From: Bugula neritina
Taxonomy: Eukaryota > Bryozoa > Gymnolaemata > Cheilostomatida > Bugulidae
Direction: 5' to 3'
Assembly (NCBI GenBank): GCA_964035545.1
Contig: OZ037769.1
Location: forward strand, 15,809,133 to 15,873,132
DNA length: 64,000 nucleotides
The notes under the pieces are model-generated. The model saw only the letters and a list, made by a program, of their open reading frames with translations. It did not search any database and was not told where the DNA came from. Positions 1 to 11,700 of the stretch are shown piece after piece. Both the position numbers and the translations under genes were made by a program. Numbering within the stretch: the first letter of the stretch is position 1; every line of letters starts with the position of its first letter.

Positions 1-3000
1 TTGAAGCTTGTAGCATTACATCGCCACACCTCCACAAGTCTGAAACCAAAACACGCTTTACATACTGATGAGCGAGTCACAAATCACTCAAGGAATTACA
101 AGAATATTATATGCAATATATTATAAATCGATTAGCTACGAATATTTTTTGAAAACAATAAGCAATGTCTGAGAAAGAGGCATAAGAAAGACTGTGTACC
201 TGTATGTAGGTGGAGGTGGTTGACAATGTCCCGCAGCGAGACATTTACTAAACAACGACCAGAGACTACGATACTCTTAAACCTAGACAGAGCGTGTTTG
301 AATCTTTCCTCCAAGATAAAAGAGCTATCTTTCGAAGGACTGCACAATATTGCAGTTAACTAAAACAGAAGCTGATAGTGTCATCGGATAGGATAGGTGG
401 AATGTTAAAACCAATGACTTCATCTACAGTTGGGGTGACTGAAGATGATTTTAGATGCAAATTAAGCTTTACAGAATATTAGATGAGTATGTAAGGGAAC
501 TTCAGAGTAAGAATAAAAGTAAAGTGTTAGCTGAGTTCTTAGAAATATCCTTAGTGAACAACTCACCATTGGAGTAGAAACTGAGGACTGGTCAACATCC
601 AACTCTATGTTTACTAAACGGGAAGCATTCTTGTAGAGAGGAGACAACTTCAACTCACAATTAAATTCCTGAAAACCAAAATACATAATATGTGTAAGAG
701 ATTCAACTCTGGTTGTTTATCTTTGCAAAAGAGTAGATAATATAGGAAAATAGTTTTTTTTACAAAAACTGATAACATAGATGTGTCATAAGTAGCCTAT
801 TTGTTAATGTAATATATATTATATTACTCTGTTATTAGATTATATTACTGTGTCATTATATTATAAATGATATTATTTCACTATTATATTATATATCATA
901 TAACGCTATTATTGTATTATATATTATAGAACGTTTTGCTATTGTATTATATTATATCGTATATATAATATAGAGATACCTATAACCCACCAGTGAGGAA
1001 ACATCAGGGTAATGTATGATAGGAGTATCAGTAGACTGAGATATATATGAGAGTATGGAATAGCTTGTGTTCTCCAACACTATCACACCCCTCCCTAACA
1101 GATTCTGCTTTAGAGTTGGTTCACAGTACCCTTTCATTAACAAACAGCTGTTCCCATTCTAAAATAATCTGCAGCTTACTGTGAGAGAAGCAGAAACATA
1201 AAGAGCACTTGCACATACCTGCGTATACAGAGTACCTGCACATACCTGTGTATACAGAGCACCTGCACATACCTGTGTATACAGAGCACCTGCACATACC
1301 TGTGTATACAGAGCACCTGCACATACCTGTGTATACAGAGCACCTGCACACACCTGCGTATACAGAGTACCTGCACATACCTGTGTATACAGAGCACCTG
1401 CACACGCCTGTGTATACAGAGCGCCTGCACATACCTGTGTATACAGAGCACCTGCACACACCTGTGTATACAGAGCGCCTGCACGTACCTGTATAACAAG
1501 ATCTAATGTCGAGTCACACCAGCCTCTGCTATTCATATTTATACTGATGTCCTTTGCTTTTAGAACCTGTTTGAAGTCAACAGTCTTTTTATATCCGGTG
1601 TGAGTGTAGTTGGGGTGGAGGTCTCCCTGGAACAACTGTAATTCAACATATTCATTGACATGGGAAAACTGCAGCTAAAATTTTATAAAATGAAGCTTAA
1701 TTTATCAAATGTGGCTTTGCCAATGTGCATACTAGGCAATAAGTAAGCACATATTTGTAAGAATCTTGTAAAATCTGTCAATTTTTTATGTTGGAAAACA
1801 ACTTAAAGTTTATTCTGTCTAATTAGCAGAAAAAATTGGCTAACAGCATTATTTATATTCATACAGTGCTTCTTTCAACATAACATATAAGTATTACATA
1901 TAACATAAACCACACTAGTATAACGACATGATAGAATAAGATACAACATATTACTGTACCATATAACATACTAGCAAATCTCACCAGAGTTCTAAAGACG
2001 GCAGTAGAACACCTAGAGAGGGCGTTGAACACCTCCCCGTCACAAGACACAACCATTCCTGGACACACCTCTGATAAGGAACTGACTACGTCAACACAGC
2101 TCACTGTGTTTACATTGTTCAGACAACTCCTACCACCAGCTAGAGAATCTGATGACTCATTGAGATCAACCACTCTCCGCAACAACCTCTCTACTACATC
2201 ATCATATCTACATAGACCCTCAATGATATCTTCAACATATACGCTAGATGTCTTTGTAGACTGAGATGTAAATGGAAACGGTTGTTCAACAACCGTATTT
2301 ACAGTTTCGGGATATTGCGCTATGCTGGTGCTGGTGTCTGGGGATAGATCGGTTTGAAGATTTCGACTGTACATCTTGGAGGAGGTTTGAGATGTGTTGG
2401 AGTTTGAGTTTGATTTTGATCTCACAGATGCTAAGGCAATGTTCAGCCATTCAACACTAGAAGTTGTACTACCTGTAGGTAATGATGTAGTAGTGACTGT
2501 AGTCTGTGGTACAGCAGGTTTTGCGAGTGAAGCATCGGTTACAGTTGGTGTAGAGACGGTCACAGATGTAGTGACTGTCCTCTGTGTTACAGCAAGCTCA
2601 GATATATTGACTGTAGTTGGTGCAAAGACGGTCTCTGGTGTAGTGACCGCAGTTGGTGTAGAGACGGTCACTGCAGGTGGTGAGCGGAATTGAGTGCCTG
2701 TAGATGATGTAATATCTGAGGAATGTCTAACTTTCTGCTCACCAACTTCAATCTGCTCGATGAAGTCGAAACAGTCTTCAAAGTCATCATCATCTGAGTG
2801 GGTGTGGCTAGCTGACTTTCGAGCAGACACTAGAGTCGGTACGGAAGGAATATTTATCGGGTCAGCAGTTGTGGCAGCGAGAGTGTCATCTGGCTCGAAA
2901 AACCAAGAAACATCATCAAAATGATTATCGATTGCCCTGACTTCCGAACTAAGTGATGATGTAGTCTGAGAGCTATGTGATGCTGTAGTCTGAGAACTAG

Positions 3001-4592
3001 TTACTAACGATGTCCCCAAAGAAGTTTGAGATTTACTGCTGGACTGCTCTGTTTCTTGCCTTGGTCTCTGTTTCAGTGAAGTTGAAAGACTGTTGATGAT
3101 AGAAATACTCACATCTAGAAGCTTGTCGAAACTTTCTAAGGACTCCCTCCTTGAACAGCCCTAGTAAAGCATCCAGTACTACAGTTTAAACTTACTGCAA
3201 CATTTAGTACTACAGTTTAACAGACTGCAACATTTAGTACTACAGTTTAACAGACTGCAACATTCAGTACTACAGTTTAACAGACTGCAACATTCAGTAC
3301 TACAGTTTAACAGACTGCAACATTTAGTACTACAGTTAAACAGGAAATCCTACGACATCTTACAAGCTGCATAAATCCAGAAGTTTAAATAGAAAGAAAG
3401 ATTCCAATATCACTTAAAATCAAAATATTGTAAAAAGACATGCAGAAAATACAAGTTACTTATTCTCAAATTCTAAATTTAGTTGGTAAGCTGGAAAATA
3501 AACATTAAAAGTTTGTGGAACCGGAAACATATATAGTACACTAGCTATGACTAGCTTGGTTACAAACAGAGCAAAGAAGATAACTCCTAAAATTATGAGT
3601 ACCTATAAAACCTTATACCTGCCTGATGAGCGTGTTGTAGGTGCGATACCAGGTGAAGGTCATACACAGCAGCAGTCTGACACTACATCCATGCTTGTTG
3701 TGAAATGAAGCTACGGATTCTACCAAAATCTGACCAATAGGGTGCTAGAAAAACCACATTTAAACTTTACTGTCACAATAATTCTCGTAACAAATTTTCC
3801 CATTTGGCTCATACAACTAAATTTGACAAAAATAAAAGAAACTATTTCTGCAAATTTTCACAGATCTCTTCAACAAAACACAAACAAACAACTATAAGAT
3901 TATTCAACAGACCTCAATGTTGAGATTCTTTAGCAGATGATAGCAACATTCAACAGCTGTAGATTCTGTTTCATCCACAACATACTTGCATCTGCAATAA
4001 ACTGCGTTTATTATACTATCATAATGTACTCGTATGTATATGATATAAAAATTATACTATTAGTAATATAATATAAAGATTATACTGCTAGTCATAGTAA
4101 GGTAGATTTAATATAATAATTATATTATAAATTATATAATATGATAATTATACTATAAGTTACATAGTCATAGTAAGGTAGATTTACCTGCATTGTTGTC
4201 TGTAACCTCTCACAGCATATCCACCTAGAACAACCAATCAAATACTCTATAAGCAAATTATCAGCCAACTCACACTCACTTGAGTATTTTTGAAAAACAC
4301 AAATCACATAAAACATTGGTATCTCTTCTAAACATGAATAAATTATCACCATAATTTTTTTAAAACTAGGATTGCATTTATGATGAGTTGAAATGAGTTA
4401 TACTACTACCAATAACAATTGTAATTTATAGCAAACTAGTATCAATTTTTGTGTAATTTGAAATAAATTGAGCTTCAATAAGTTATATGAAAAAGATTAT
4501 AATCTGACAGAATAAAATGATTATTGATCACTCACATAAGCATTCCACCACTTGCTGCACAGTAAGGTTGTCAATATTCTGCATATTCCAAG
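1..4592 (-). CDS. Divergent chaperonin-like gene, BBS10/BBS12/MKKS type (3' end off window)
   Basis: I trace ten minus-strand coding exons with compatible phases: 4592-4536 (ATG at 4584-4582), 4224-4188, 3991-3913, 3744-3619, 3160-1985, 1668-1489, 1158-991, 668-567, about 308-200, and 39 to beyond base 1. The conceptual protein is about 690 residues so far, close to BBS10/BBS12 in size. Group-II chaperonin landmarks in order are an N-terminal helix, the stretch LLKNLNIEHPIGQILVESVA (the place of the CCT 'ILK..D..HPAAKLLV' segment), a central apical-like part with NLLGRGVIVLENTS, and ERFKHALSRFKSIV, resembling the CCT 'E.S.HDAL..V' helix. The ATPase motif GDGTT is replaced by HGCSV, as in non-ATPase BBS chaperonins. 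Known role of that family: assembling the BBSome for ciliary traffic. Which member this is cannot be decided here; the last two exons are the least certain. Confidence 0.6.
1205..1490. repeat. 27-bp minisatellite seeded on a splice donor of the minus-strand gene
   Basis: About 10.5 units of 27 bp (core CACCTGCACATACCTGTGTA on plus). Read on the minus strand, each unit contains TATACACAG/GTATGTGC, a copy of the real exon end and donor at 1489 (TTATACAG/GTACGTGC). The unit is nine codons and open in the exon's frame, adding VCAGALYTQ-like repeats if a distal donor is used. Confidence 0.9.
1985..3160 (-). CDS. Large insertion-bearing exon of the chaperonin-like gene
   Basis: This single 1,176-nt exon (392 codons, phase 0 to 0) is bounded by TTACTAG/GGC upstream and ACTCTG/GTGAGA downstream on the minus strand. 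It begins with helix-like sequence (SRRESLESFDKLLDVSISII). It then carries about 290 residues rich in Ser, Thr and Val with repeated VTTxxTV-type stretches and an acidic patch (DDDDFEDCFDFIEQIEVGE). It ends with chaperonin-like sequence (VEDIIEGLCRYDDVVERLLR and a segment ending CSTAVFRTL). The open frame continues 126 nt past the donor, but that tail is low-complexity and the next exon joins in phase at the donor. The insertion is probably a disordered surface loop between the equatorial/intermediate and apical-like parts; this placement is inference. Confidence 0.6.
3185..3345. repeat. 30-bp tandem repeat, about 5 copies
   Basis: Units share the core TACTACAGTTTAACAGACTG. They sit in the minus-gene intron between 3619 and 3160, just upstream of the acceptor of the large exon. 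On the minus strand each unit carries TGCAG and TGTAG, so extra acceptor-like AGs are repeated. Confidence 0.85.
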
Positions 4593-5370
4593 CTATAATA
4601 CAATAATGAGCGTCAATAAAAATATTTTCAAAAGACAAAGTTTTTGGGTTAATAGATATCTACAAAAAAAGAGAAAAAAGTGATAATGCTACAGTGACAG
4701 CTACATAATATTTACATGTTAACACTTAAAAATCAATATTAGGATAAATTTAATAATAAACCTGAAGCTTACAAAAACCAAAGCTATGTTTCTGTTATGT
4801 GACAATTTGAGGGATAAAATTAACTGGCGCTGCAATAACTGATAGTTTTAACAACCAACACATATCTATCACAAAATAGTGACATTAAATATTTAAACGA
4901 GTGTAGAAGCAAGAGACTACACAGACCAAAGCAAACTAACAATAATTTATTTAAATGTCAAAAATGAGAATTTCAACCTAAATTCTGATTTTAGTTATCA
5001 CATTAGAATATAAAGTTTTAGCCTTAGGGAAGAGTAAATATTATGAATTAAGATGAAAATTTAAAAACACAACTAAAAGTATTTATACCAGCAAAAGTAA
5101 TATAGATACACAAAAAAAACTAAGAACATATGACTATATGAAAAAATTGATAACAAGCACTATTTATTTTCAAATAAAACATGAATAAAAATAATTTTAT
5201 GCACCGTATTATTTAATTATAATGGTTACTAATTATTATAATTATTGCACAATCACCAACCGTAAAAATATAAATTACTGCTAGTAATACTAAGAGCAAG
5301 TTTAATAGCAATACCAAGTAATAGTACTAGCATCAGTACAATAACGATATTCATAATGATAATATTAAAA

Positions 5371-5400
5371 ATCATTATGATTATTGATAATCATAATGAT
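5371..5400. repeat. Perfect 14-bp inverted repeat with 2-bp spacer
   Basis: Arms ATCATTATGATTAT (5371-5384) and ATAATCATAATGAT (5387-5400) are exact reverse complements around TG. The flanking CATAATGATAATATTA occurs twice as a direct repeat (about 5352 and 5392). The element lies in the shared upstream region. Confidence 0.85.
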
Positions 5401-5788
5401 AATATTATTAATCATAGTCATAGTGATAGTATCAACGATTGACAACGACAACGTCTTTTACTTTTCAACAATAATTGTGACGGCTAGTAATATTTGATAT
5501 TAAAACCGTCAAAGATACAGCAACAGATACGAAATATTCACACCAATACGCTACCCGACTAGTAATTTCGCTTTAAATTTTAATGCTTCATTTATTTACT
5601 AAATGAATGAAGCACTAAAATTATAATAATAATAATAGAGCAGAGAACACTAAACGGATATGTTAAATAAAGCAAAACAGTTGAGTAAGTGAAAAAGATG
5701 TTATACGGTTGTCAAACCTCCGCGAGTCAACCAATTAAGTTATCAAAGCCAGAACAACACCAAAGATCACACTGAAAAACACAAAAAA

Positions 5789-5801
5789 GTTACCTAACAA
5801 C
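5789..5801. promoter_or_regulatory. Candidate RFX X-box
   Basis: GTTACC-T-AACAAC fits the nematode X-box consensus RYYNYY-N(1-3)-RRNRAC at every position, and the stricter GTNRCC/RGYAAC with one mismatch (A for G). It lies about 310 bp upstream of the polycystin ATG and about 1.2 kb from the chaperonin-like ATG. RFX factors binding X-boxes drive ciliary genes, including BBS genes, in nematodes and vertebrates. Function here is inferred from position and motif only. Confidence 0.45.
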
Positions 5802-6110
5802 TGCTAAAAAATATTTGTGTATATAAAAATATTATTGTATTTTAATATAATAATCGAAAATTTTGACTACTGTCTTGAACAATTCACGCGCATAAACAAT
5901 TTTCGGAACTGAGTCTATGCTTGCGAATGTGAGCTAGAAAAATGTAACGGATCTGACTATAGTACGGATAATTACTATTGCCTATTGATAACGGAATAAC
6001 AGTGAAACTGAAAGTAAATTACTATTGCTCAATTTGTTTTTGTTTGTATTAACAAAAGTCAAAGTTGTTGAAAGAACAAAAGATTGTATTTTGTTCAATA
6101 TGATTGAAAT

Positions 6111-8776
6111 ATGTCATTTAATATATTATTTTGGCTTATAGCCAATCGTCGCTCAGTTTTCATTTCATTTTTATTCATATTCATATCGTTTACCATATCC
6201 AAATCTACGTGCAATCTCCACTCAATCTTCAACAGCAACAATGGTAAGGATCAAACCATCGATGTTCTGTTTTTATTATAATGAGCATTTTTTTCTAGAC
6301 TCGTTAAACTATAACTAATACTATTACTAACTCCAAGTCTAACAGTAGGTAACTCAAACTGTAAGTGTAACTCAAACTGTAAGTGTAACTCCAAGCACAA
6401 GCTGAAAGCCTAAGGGCTAAGAGTAAGCCCAAGGGCTAAGATTAGGAGTAAAGATTAAGATATCTTGATGGTTAAACTAATACTTTTAATATTACTCTAA
6501 GTGTTGGTAACACAGTTCAACAGTAGCAGAAATAAATATAGTGATAGTTCATACTTATACTTATAGTAATGCTGATCTTGACAGTGATACTATAGGTATA
6601 AATATAATTAATAGTCACAGTCACACATATGTAATCGTGTCTATAGTTTTTGTCATACTCATCCTGAAGTGTGAAGATCTAGTTTCAAACTTAAGCTATA
6701 AGTTGAGCTTATTTATTAGCCTATTTATTAAGCCTATTGGACTTGGTGATCATAGTTTATTTAAACTAGCAAATGTGACAATCTAAGAAGTTTTATTAAA
6801 TACTACAGCAGTGTTTTTTATTACTGTAGCTCAATCTCCTATCAACTCGTGGCATATCGGCTGTTTCCAACTACAATCAAACAACAAGACATTGTTGGAA
6901 TATTTTGAGAGCTCAACAGAATCAAGTTTAATCTCGGAGTTTTACAGGAACTACAGCAGTGCTAAACCTCCCCCTGTCTATGGCTCACTACACTGTAACA
7001 GCTCAGGGCATGTTTATATAACACATATTTTAATAATGCTTCCACACTTGAAGTTATACTTTCAACTCTGAAGTTATGATTTGCTGTTTTTTACATGAGG
7101 GTTGCCAATTTGGATATTTTACGAAAGTCATAAAGGTTTTCCTAAAAGTAAATTAGTGTTTACTAAAAAAGCTAAATGAATGTATAAGCTTCTAGTAACA
7201 CTTTTTTAATTCATATTGAGTTGATCTAAACTAAAGCTTTTGAAAACAATTTAAAATGGTTTAATGATTTACAGTAAAGCTTTCACAGCAAGTTAACTAT
7301 TTATTGTAGTTTCTCTTTCATAGTAAGTTATCTTTATATTGTAGTTTCTCTTTCGTGGCCATTATTAACAGACAGAAGTTTTACTGTTTATCAAATTTGA
7401 ATGAACTACAGGAAGTGACTCAATATCCGTCACCACTGCCAGAGTCAGCTTGCTCTCTAAGGTTGGTCTTGGCATGTTATTTGCTGTCTGTTATTTGCTG
7501 TCTGTTGCGTAAATCACGGTAGAGAATTTTCAGTTTAACCATTGCAAGTGATTGTCAGGGTTTGGAATTCAATCGAATTTAAAGAGAGCTCGAAATAAGT
7601 TGCCAGGTTTTAGGATTCCCTCTCCTCCGTAAAGACTAATTTCCTTTTAAGTATTGGGAGTAGCCGATTATATTTCCCTTAGATTCCTTCATCAATCTTA
7701 ATTATGATGGAATTTAGCTCTTCTCTCTATTGCCTGTATATTGGACTGTGTCAGTTGGCTCCACCCACTGGGAAATACAGGAATTATATCTGCATAACTG
7801 TAAGAGTAACTGCCAGAGTATCTGGATTCCTTAGGGTCAGGCTGTACCATGATCTACTCGGTACCTTTTGTATACTATACTTCTTGTGTACATTGCTGTA
7901 ACTGGCTGGTTATAGTCTTTCAGGCTTCTCCTTAGACTTGTCTGAAATTTAAGTTGTAATAACATTATTTATAATAACGTATTTTAAAACAATATATCAT
8001 ACAAATCTGAGATATAATGTAATAATATGTATATAAGATAGTATAGCATTGTAATGTAACATAATGTATTGCATGTGATAGAGAAGTTTTCATTTCTCCT
8101 TAACTCTCTGTTAAGATATATATTAATTCACGCAAGAGTTCCCAGTAACTTCACACACTTCTGAACATGATGTGATTTTGGCTATAAATTTGAGTTTATA
8201 CAATTTTTCTAGAGATTGGCAGGCATTGTAACACTTTAAATAAAAGTCTTCAGATTCAGCTACTTAAAAATCTGCTTTAATTTAAAGCATTTTAATTAAA
8301 AAGCATACAAATGTAAGAAATTCAAGTTTCCAAATTAAATAAAATTGCATAAACAGTCTAAACAGTAGTTTGGCCAAGTTATAGCTCACTCTTGCTCACC
8401 ATCTCTCTAACTCTGTTGGATCTACTTTTTAACTGTTTAACTTATACTCATGTCCTAAACATGAAGTTTCCTGTTGAATTGTGGAAATCTTAAAAGATTG
8501 TATTACAGAGTTTTTACAGATTATATTGCTAGGCACTAACATGACCCATGCTATTGTTTCCACGTTACAGTTGGTATCGTAGCGTTTTATGTTTGTCTTA
8601 CAGCTGTGTTGACGCTAAATACATACCGTGCGGGAGTTACGACCACGTTCATGTTTCTATATACAGCAGTGCCAATGTTCCTCATATCCATAGCGCTACG
8701 TTCCACAAACCCAACCACCTGTTTACATATCGGGCAATAGAGCTCAAGGCTATTATTAACTTTAGTCATTTATATG
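6111..8776 (+). CDS. Exons 1-4: signal peptide and WSC domain
   Basis: Exons 6111-6243, 6830-7011, 7376-7461 and 8604-8776. The start at 6111 is chosen because it opens a hydrophobic signal peptide (SVFISFLFIFISFTIS) and the exon ends at AATG/GTAAGG; an earlier ATG at 6101 runs into TAG. Exons 2-4 encode a WSC-type Cys-rich domain: WHIGCFQ, KFYCLSNLNEL, ESACSLSC and YIPCGSYDHVHVSIY follow the family's spacing (IGCF...C.CL...C...C...CGG...VSVY). WSC domains are present in polycystin-1 and are thought to bind carbohydrate. The exon 2 donor (GGGCAT/GTTTAT) is weak, so that junction is provisional; exons 3 and 4 were too short for simple ORF finding but join in phase (2 then 1). Confidence 0.8.
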
Positions 8777-11700
8777 GTAGGTATTACTATTACTCTTAAT
8801 ATAATAGTACTATCACTATGAGTGTTATATAGTACTAATATACTATGAGTATATTAGGGAGCAGCCGTGGTCTAGAGATTAGAGCATTTGCTTAGTGAAT
8901 ACGAAGTCATGGGTTCGAACCCCAGTAAAGACCATTGGTGATGTTAGGAAGAGCATCCAGTCATAATTGCTCCTGTGCCTCATTTGAACAAGTCCTTAGC
9001 CCAATTTAAAAAAACCTCTTCCATCAGGGGCTTTCTCACAGGGAGAGTGATTGTAAACTTGCACGAGTTTTTATGCTATGAGTATAGTATAGAGTAGTAT
9101 AACTATGAGTGTAGTTGGTACTATCACTATGAGTATAGTAGGTAGTATTACTATGAGTATAGTAGGTAGTATTACTGTGAGTAGGTCATAGTAACAGTAA
9201 TACACAGTAAACATGGAAAGAGGGTGTTAGTTTTCAGTGAATGCTCCATTGGTTTGCTATACATGTAGGCTTTGTCTCATGTGATGACAGTAGTGATTTA
9301 TACGTACCAGTAACTGTCTCTTCCCTTTTTGTCAGGCAGATAAATGGGCAAATTGTTTTAATTTATTCATTGTTGGCTTCTATTATAATAAAATACGCAT
9401 TAAAACAGTTGGATGATTTTTCGTTGGAAATTGGAGTTTTTACGTAAGCAATGTTGAGGAGATTGGCTAACCCACCCTTGCCATTAGAGGCTGCTATTAC
9501 TACCTTCAAAACTAGAGAGCAGTAGCTGGTGATGTCTTTTGTAATTGCTATTGCTAAGGCTATGTTGTGAGACATATTCATAGCCTAACTACAGCCCCTT
9601 ATCACAGGGGGATAACATGGTGATGTGCTGATGTATTGCAGGGCTGAACGTAATCAATGGAAGTGAAGCCGAATCTCGTCTCCCCGTCTTCTGCCTTTTC
9701 TCCGTCTCCAACAACTCGAGATCTCAGGCTATCGAGGTCAAGGACGCTGGAGATGACGGGGTGATTTCCTGTTCTACTGAATACCGTGTTTATACAGAAG
9801 GAGCGTATAATATTAGTGAGTCTTTATATATGATATATTCTACTAGGTATAATATATACTACTAGATTTAATAGTATATATAATATATTCTACTAGATAT
9901 AATGGTATATATGATATATTCTACTAGATATAATGGTATATATAATATATTCTACTAGATATAATGGTATATATAATATATTCTACTAGATATAATGGTA
10001 TATATGATATATTCTACTAGATATAATGGTGTATATAATATATTCTACTAGATATAATGGTGTATATAATATATTCTACTAGATATAATGGTATATATGA
10101 TATATTCTACTAGATATAATAGTATATATAATATATTCTACTAGATATAATGGTGTATATAATATATTCTACTAGATATAATGGTGTATATAATATATTC
10201 TACTAGATATAATGGTGTATATAATATATTCTACTAGATATAATAGTATATATGATATATTAATTGAAAAGGTAATTCTAGATGGTGTTTGTGTCGAAGT
10301 TATTTACAGTATCAGATTGACTTATGGTTGTTATGATTAATGGCTGGACCTTTTAAGATTATCTTCTAATTATGTTGTCTACTTGGCCAAACAAGTGACA
10401 TCATTTTGAGTATTTTTTGCCGGATTTTATGTCATTAGCTACTGGATCAGTGGTTAAAGCTAATGACTAGTACTATTAACTAATACTAGTCACTAGTACT
10501 AGTACTAGTGAAAACTACTAGGGACTAATTCAAGTTAGTAACATCAGTTGAGTGGTTTTAGTTGTGTATTATATTGGTAGTCCACCATGTTGGTTACTAA
10601 CCAATCAAAGCTACCCACTCATCACATGACATCATCTAGTGATCAGCTCTCTATGTTGACTGAGTCTCAATCGCTTTAACTCCTCTGAGTGAATTAAGAA
10701 TACAAGTTAATCTCGAACTCTCATTGCTAAACACTGGCTGAAGATATTAAGACATCATATATATCTTCAGGTGTCCAAATAACCACACCCTGGGAGAGTA
10801 GGGTTTTCCATCGCACATGGACGGTTGTGCATGAGGTACCGGATAACGCGGATATCCAGGTGCATCTACCTGAGTACCAACTGCCCACATGCATATCCAG
10901 TCAGGAGGAGCTGGACCTGACTGAGTATAAGAAGGCTGTGAAGGTTGGTAGTTGTAACTCACTCACTCACTCACTCACTCACTCACTCACTCACTCACTC
11001 ACTCACTCACTCACTCACTCACTCACTCACTCACACTCACTCACTCACTCACCCTTGTTGGCGTACATATTATAATAAATAGTGAAATGTTTTTTATTCT
11101 GCTTTCATTAGTTAATAAGTTTATTTTGGTATATTAAATCTTAAAATATAGAACTTTATATATTTTGTTATTGCTGTGAAGGTATACATAGACACGCCAA
11201 CACCGTTTAGAGCGTCTGTAGCTCAGGGTATCAATGTCACGTACTCCTGGAGTTTTGATAATCAGACCGATCAGGTCTTCCACACAGACTACCTCTCCTG
11301 TTACAGCCAGTGCTACGAGTCTACGGCAGTGAGTATTTTAAGCTTGCTGATTGGTCACTTCTGTTTCCAAAAGAATATACTGTACATTCGAGTGCTATCC
11401 TTTTTATCAACTTGCATTTTCTTTACTCTTACTTTTATTGTTTTTTTTCCCCTGGAAAATATTTCTCTATGTTGGTTATTTTATTTTTTATGTTATAAAA
11501 CAAAAGTTATAATATAGAAATTGAAATATAGTAATAGAAATAAAGTAATAGAAATATAGTAATAGTAGATTGCAGTGCTCCCTATACTCACCTAGTTTGA
11601 TTTACGATGCCATGTGTATGATATCTACAGTAATACTATCTCACTTTTCTGTAGGCCTACACGTTTGCCTCTCTCGGCATACACACTGTGCTGGTGAACT

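Larger units (their letters stand above)
4593..6110. promoter_or_regulatory. Shared head-to-head upstream region
   Basis: AT-rich sequence between the first recognised coding exon of the minus-strand chaperonin-like gene and the signal-peptide exon of the plus-strand polycystin gene. I see no coding exon in it, though 5' untranslated exons of either gene may lie here. The AG just before the chaperonin ATG (TATAG/CTTGG) suggests an upstream non-coding exon. It contains a candidate X-box (5789-5801) and a 30-bp palindrome (5371-5400). No TATA box can be chosen with confidence in sequence this AT-rich. Confidence 0.5.

Noticed and set aside
1859-1984. Continuation of the 417-codon minus-strand frame past position 1985
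   Set aside because: A good donor (ACTCTG/GTGAGA) ends the exon in phase with the next exon, and the tail is low-complexity hydrophobic sequence.
2025-2924. Plus-strand frames of 62-99 codons opposite the large minus exon
   Set aside because: Antisense shadows of the Ser/Thr-rich coding exon, with no splice or family support.
7704-7901. 65-codon plus-strand frame in intron 3
   Set aside because: No flanking splice sites in a usable phase, and exons 3 and 4 already join as phase 2 to 1 within the WSC domain.
8857-8934. tRNA gene at the head of the intron 4 element
   Set aside because: Perfect B box, but the continuing body, flanking duplication and lack of a clean cloverleaf point to a SINE.
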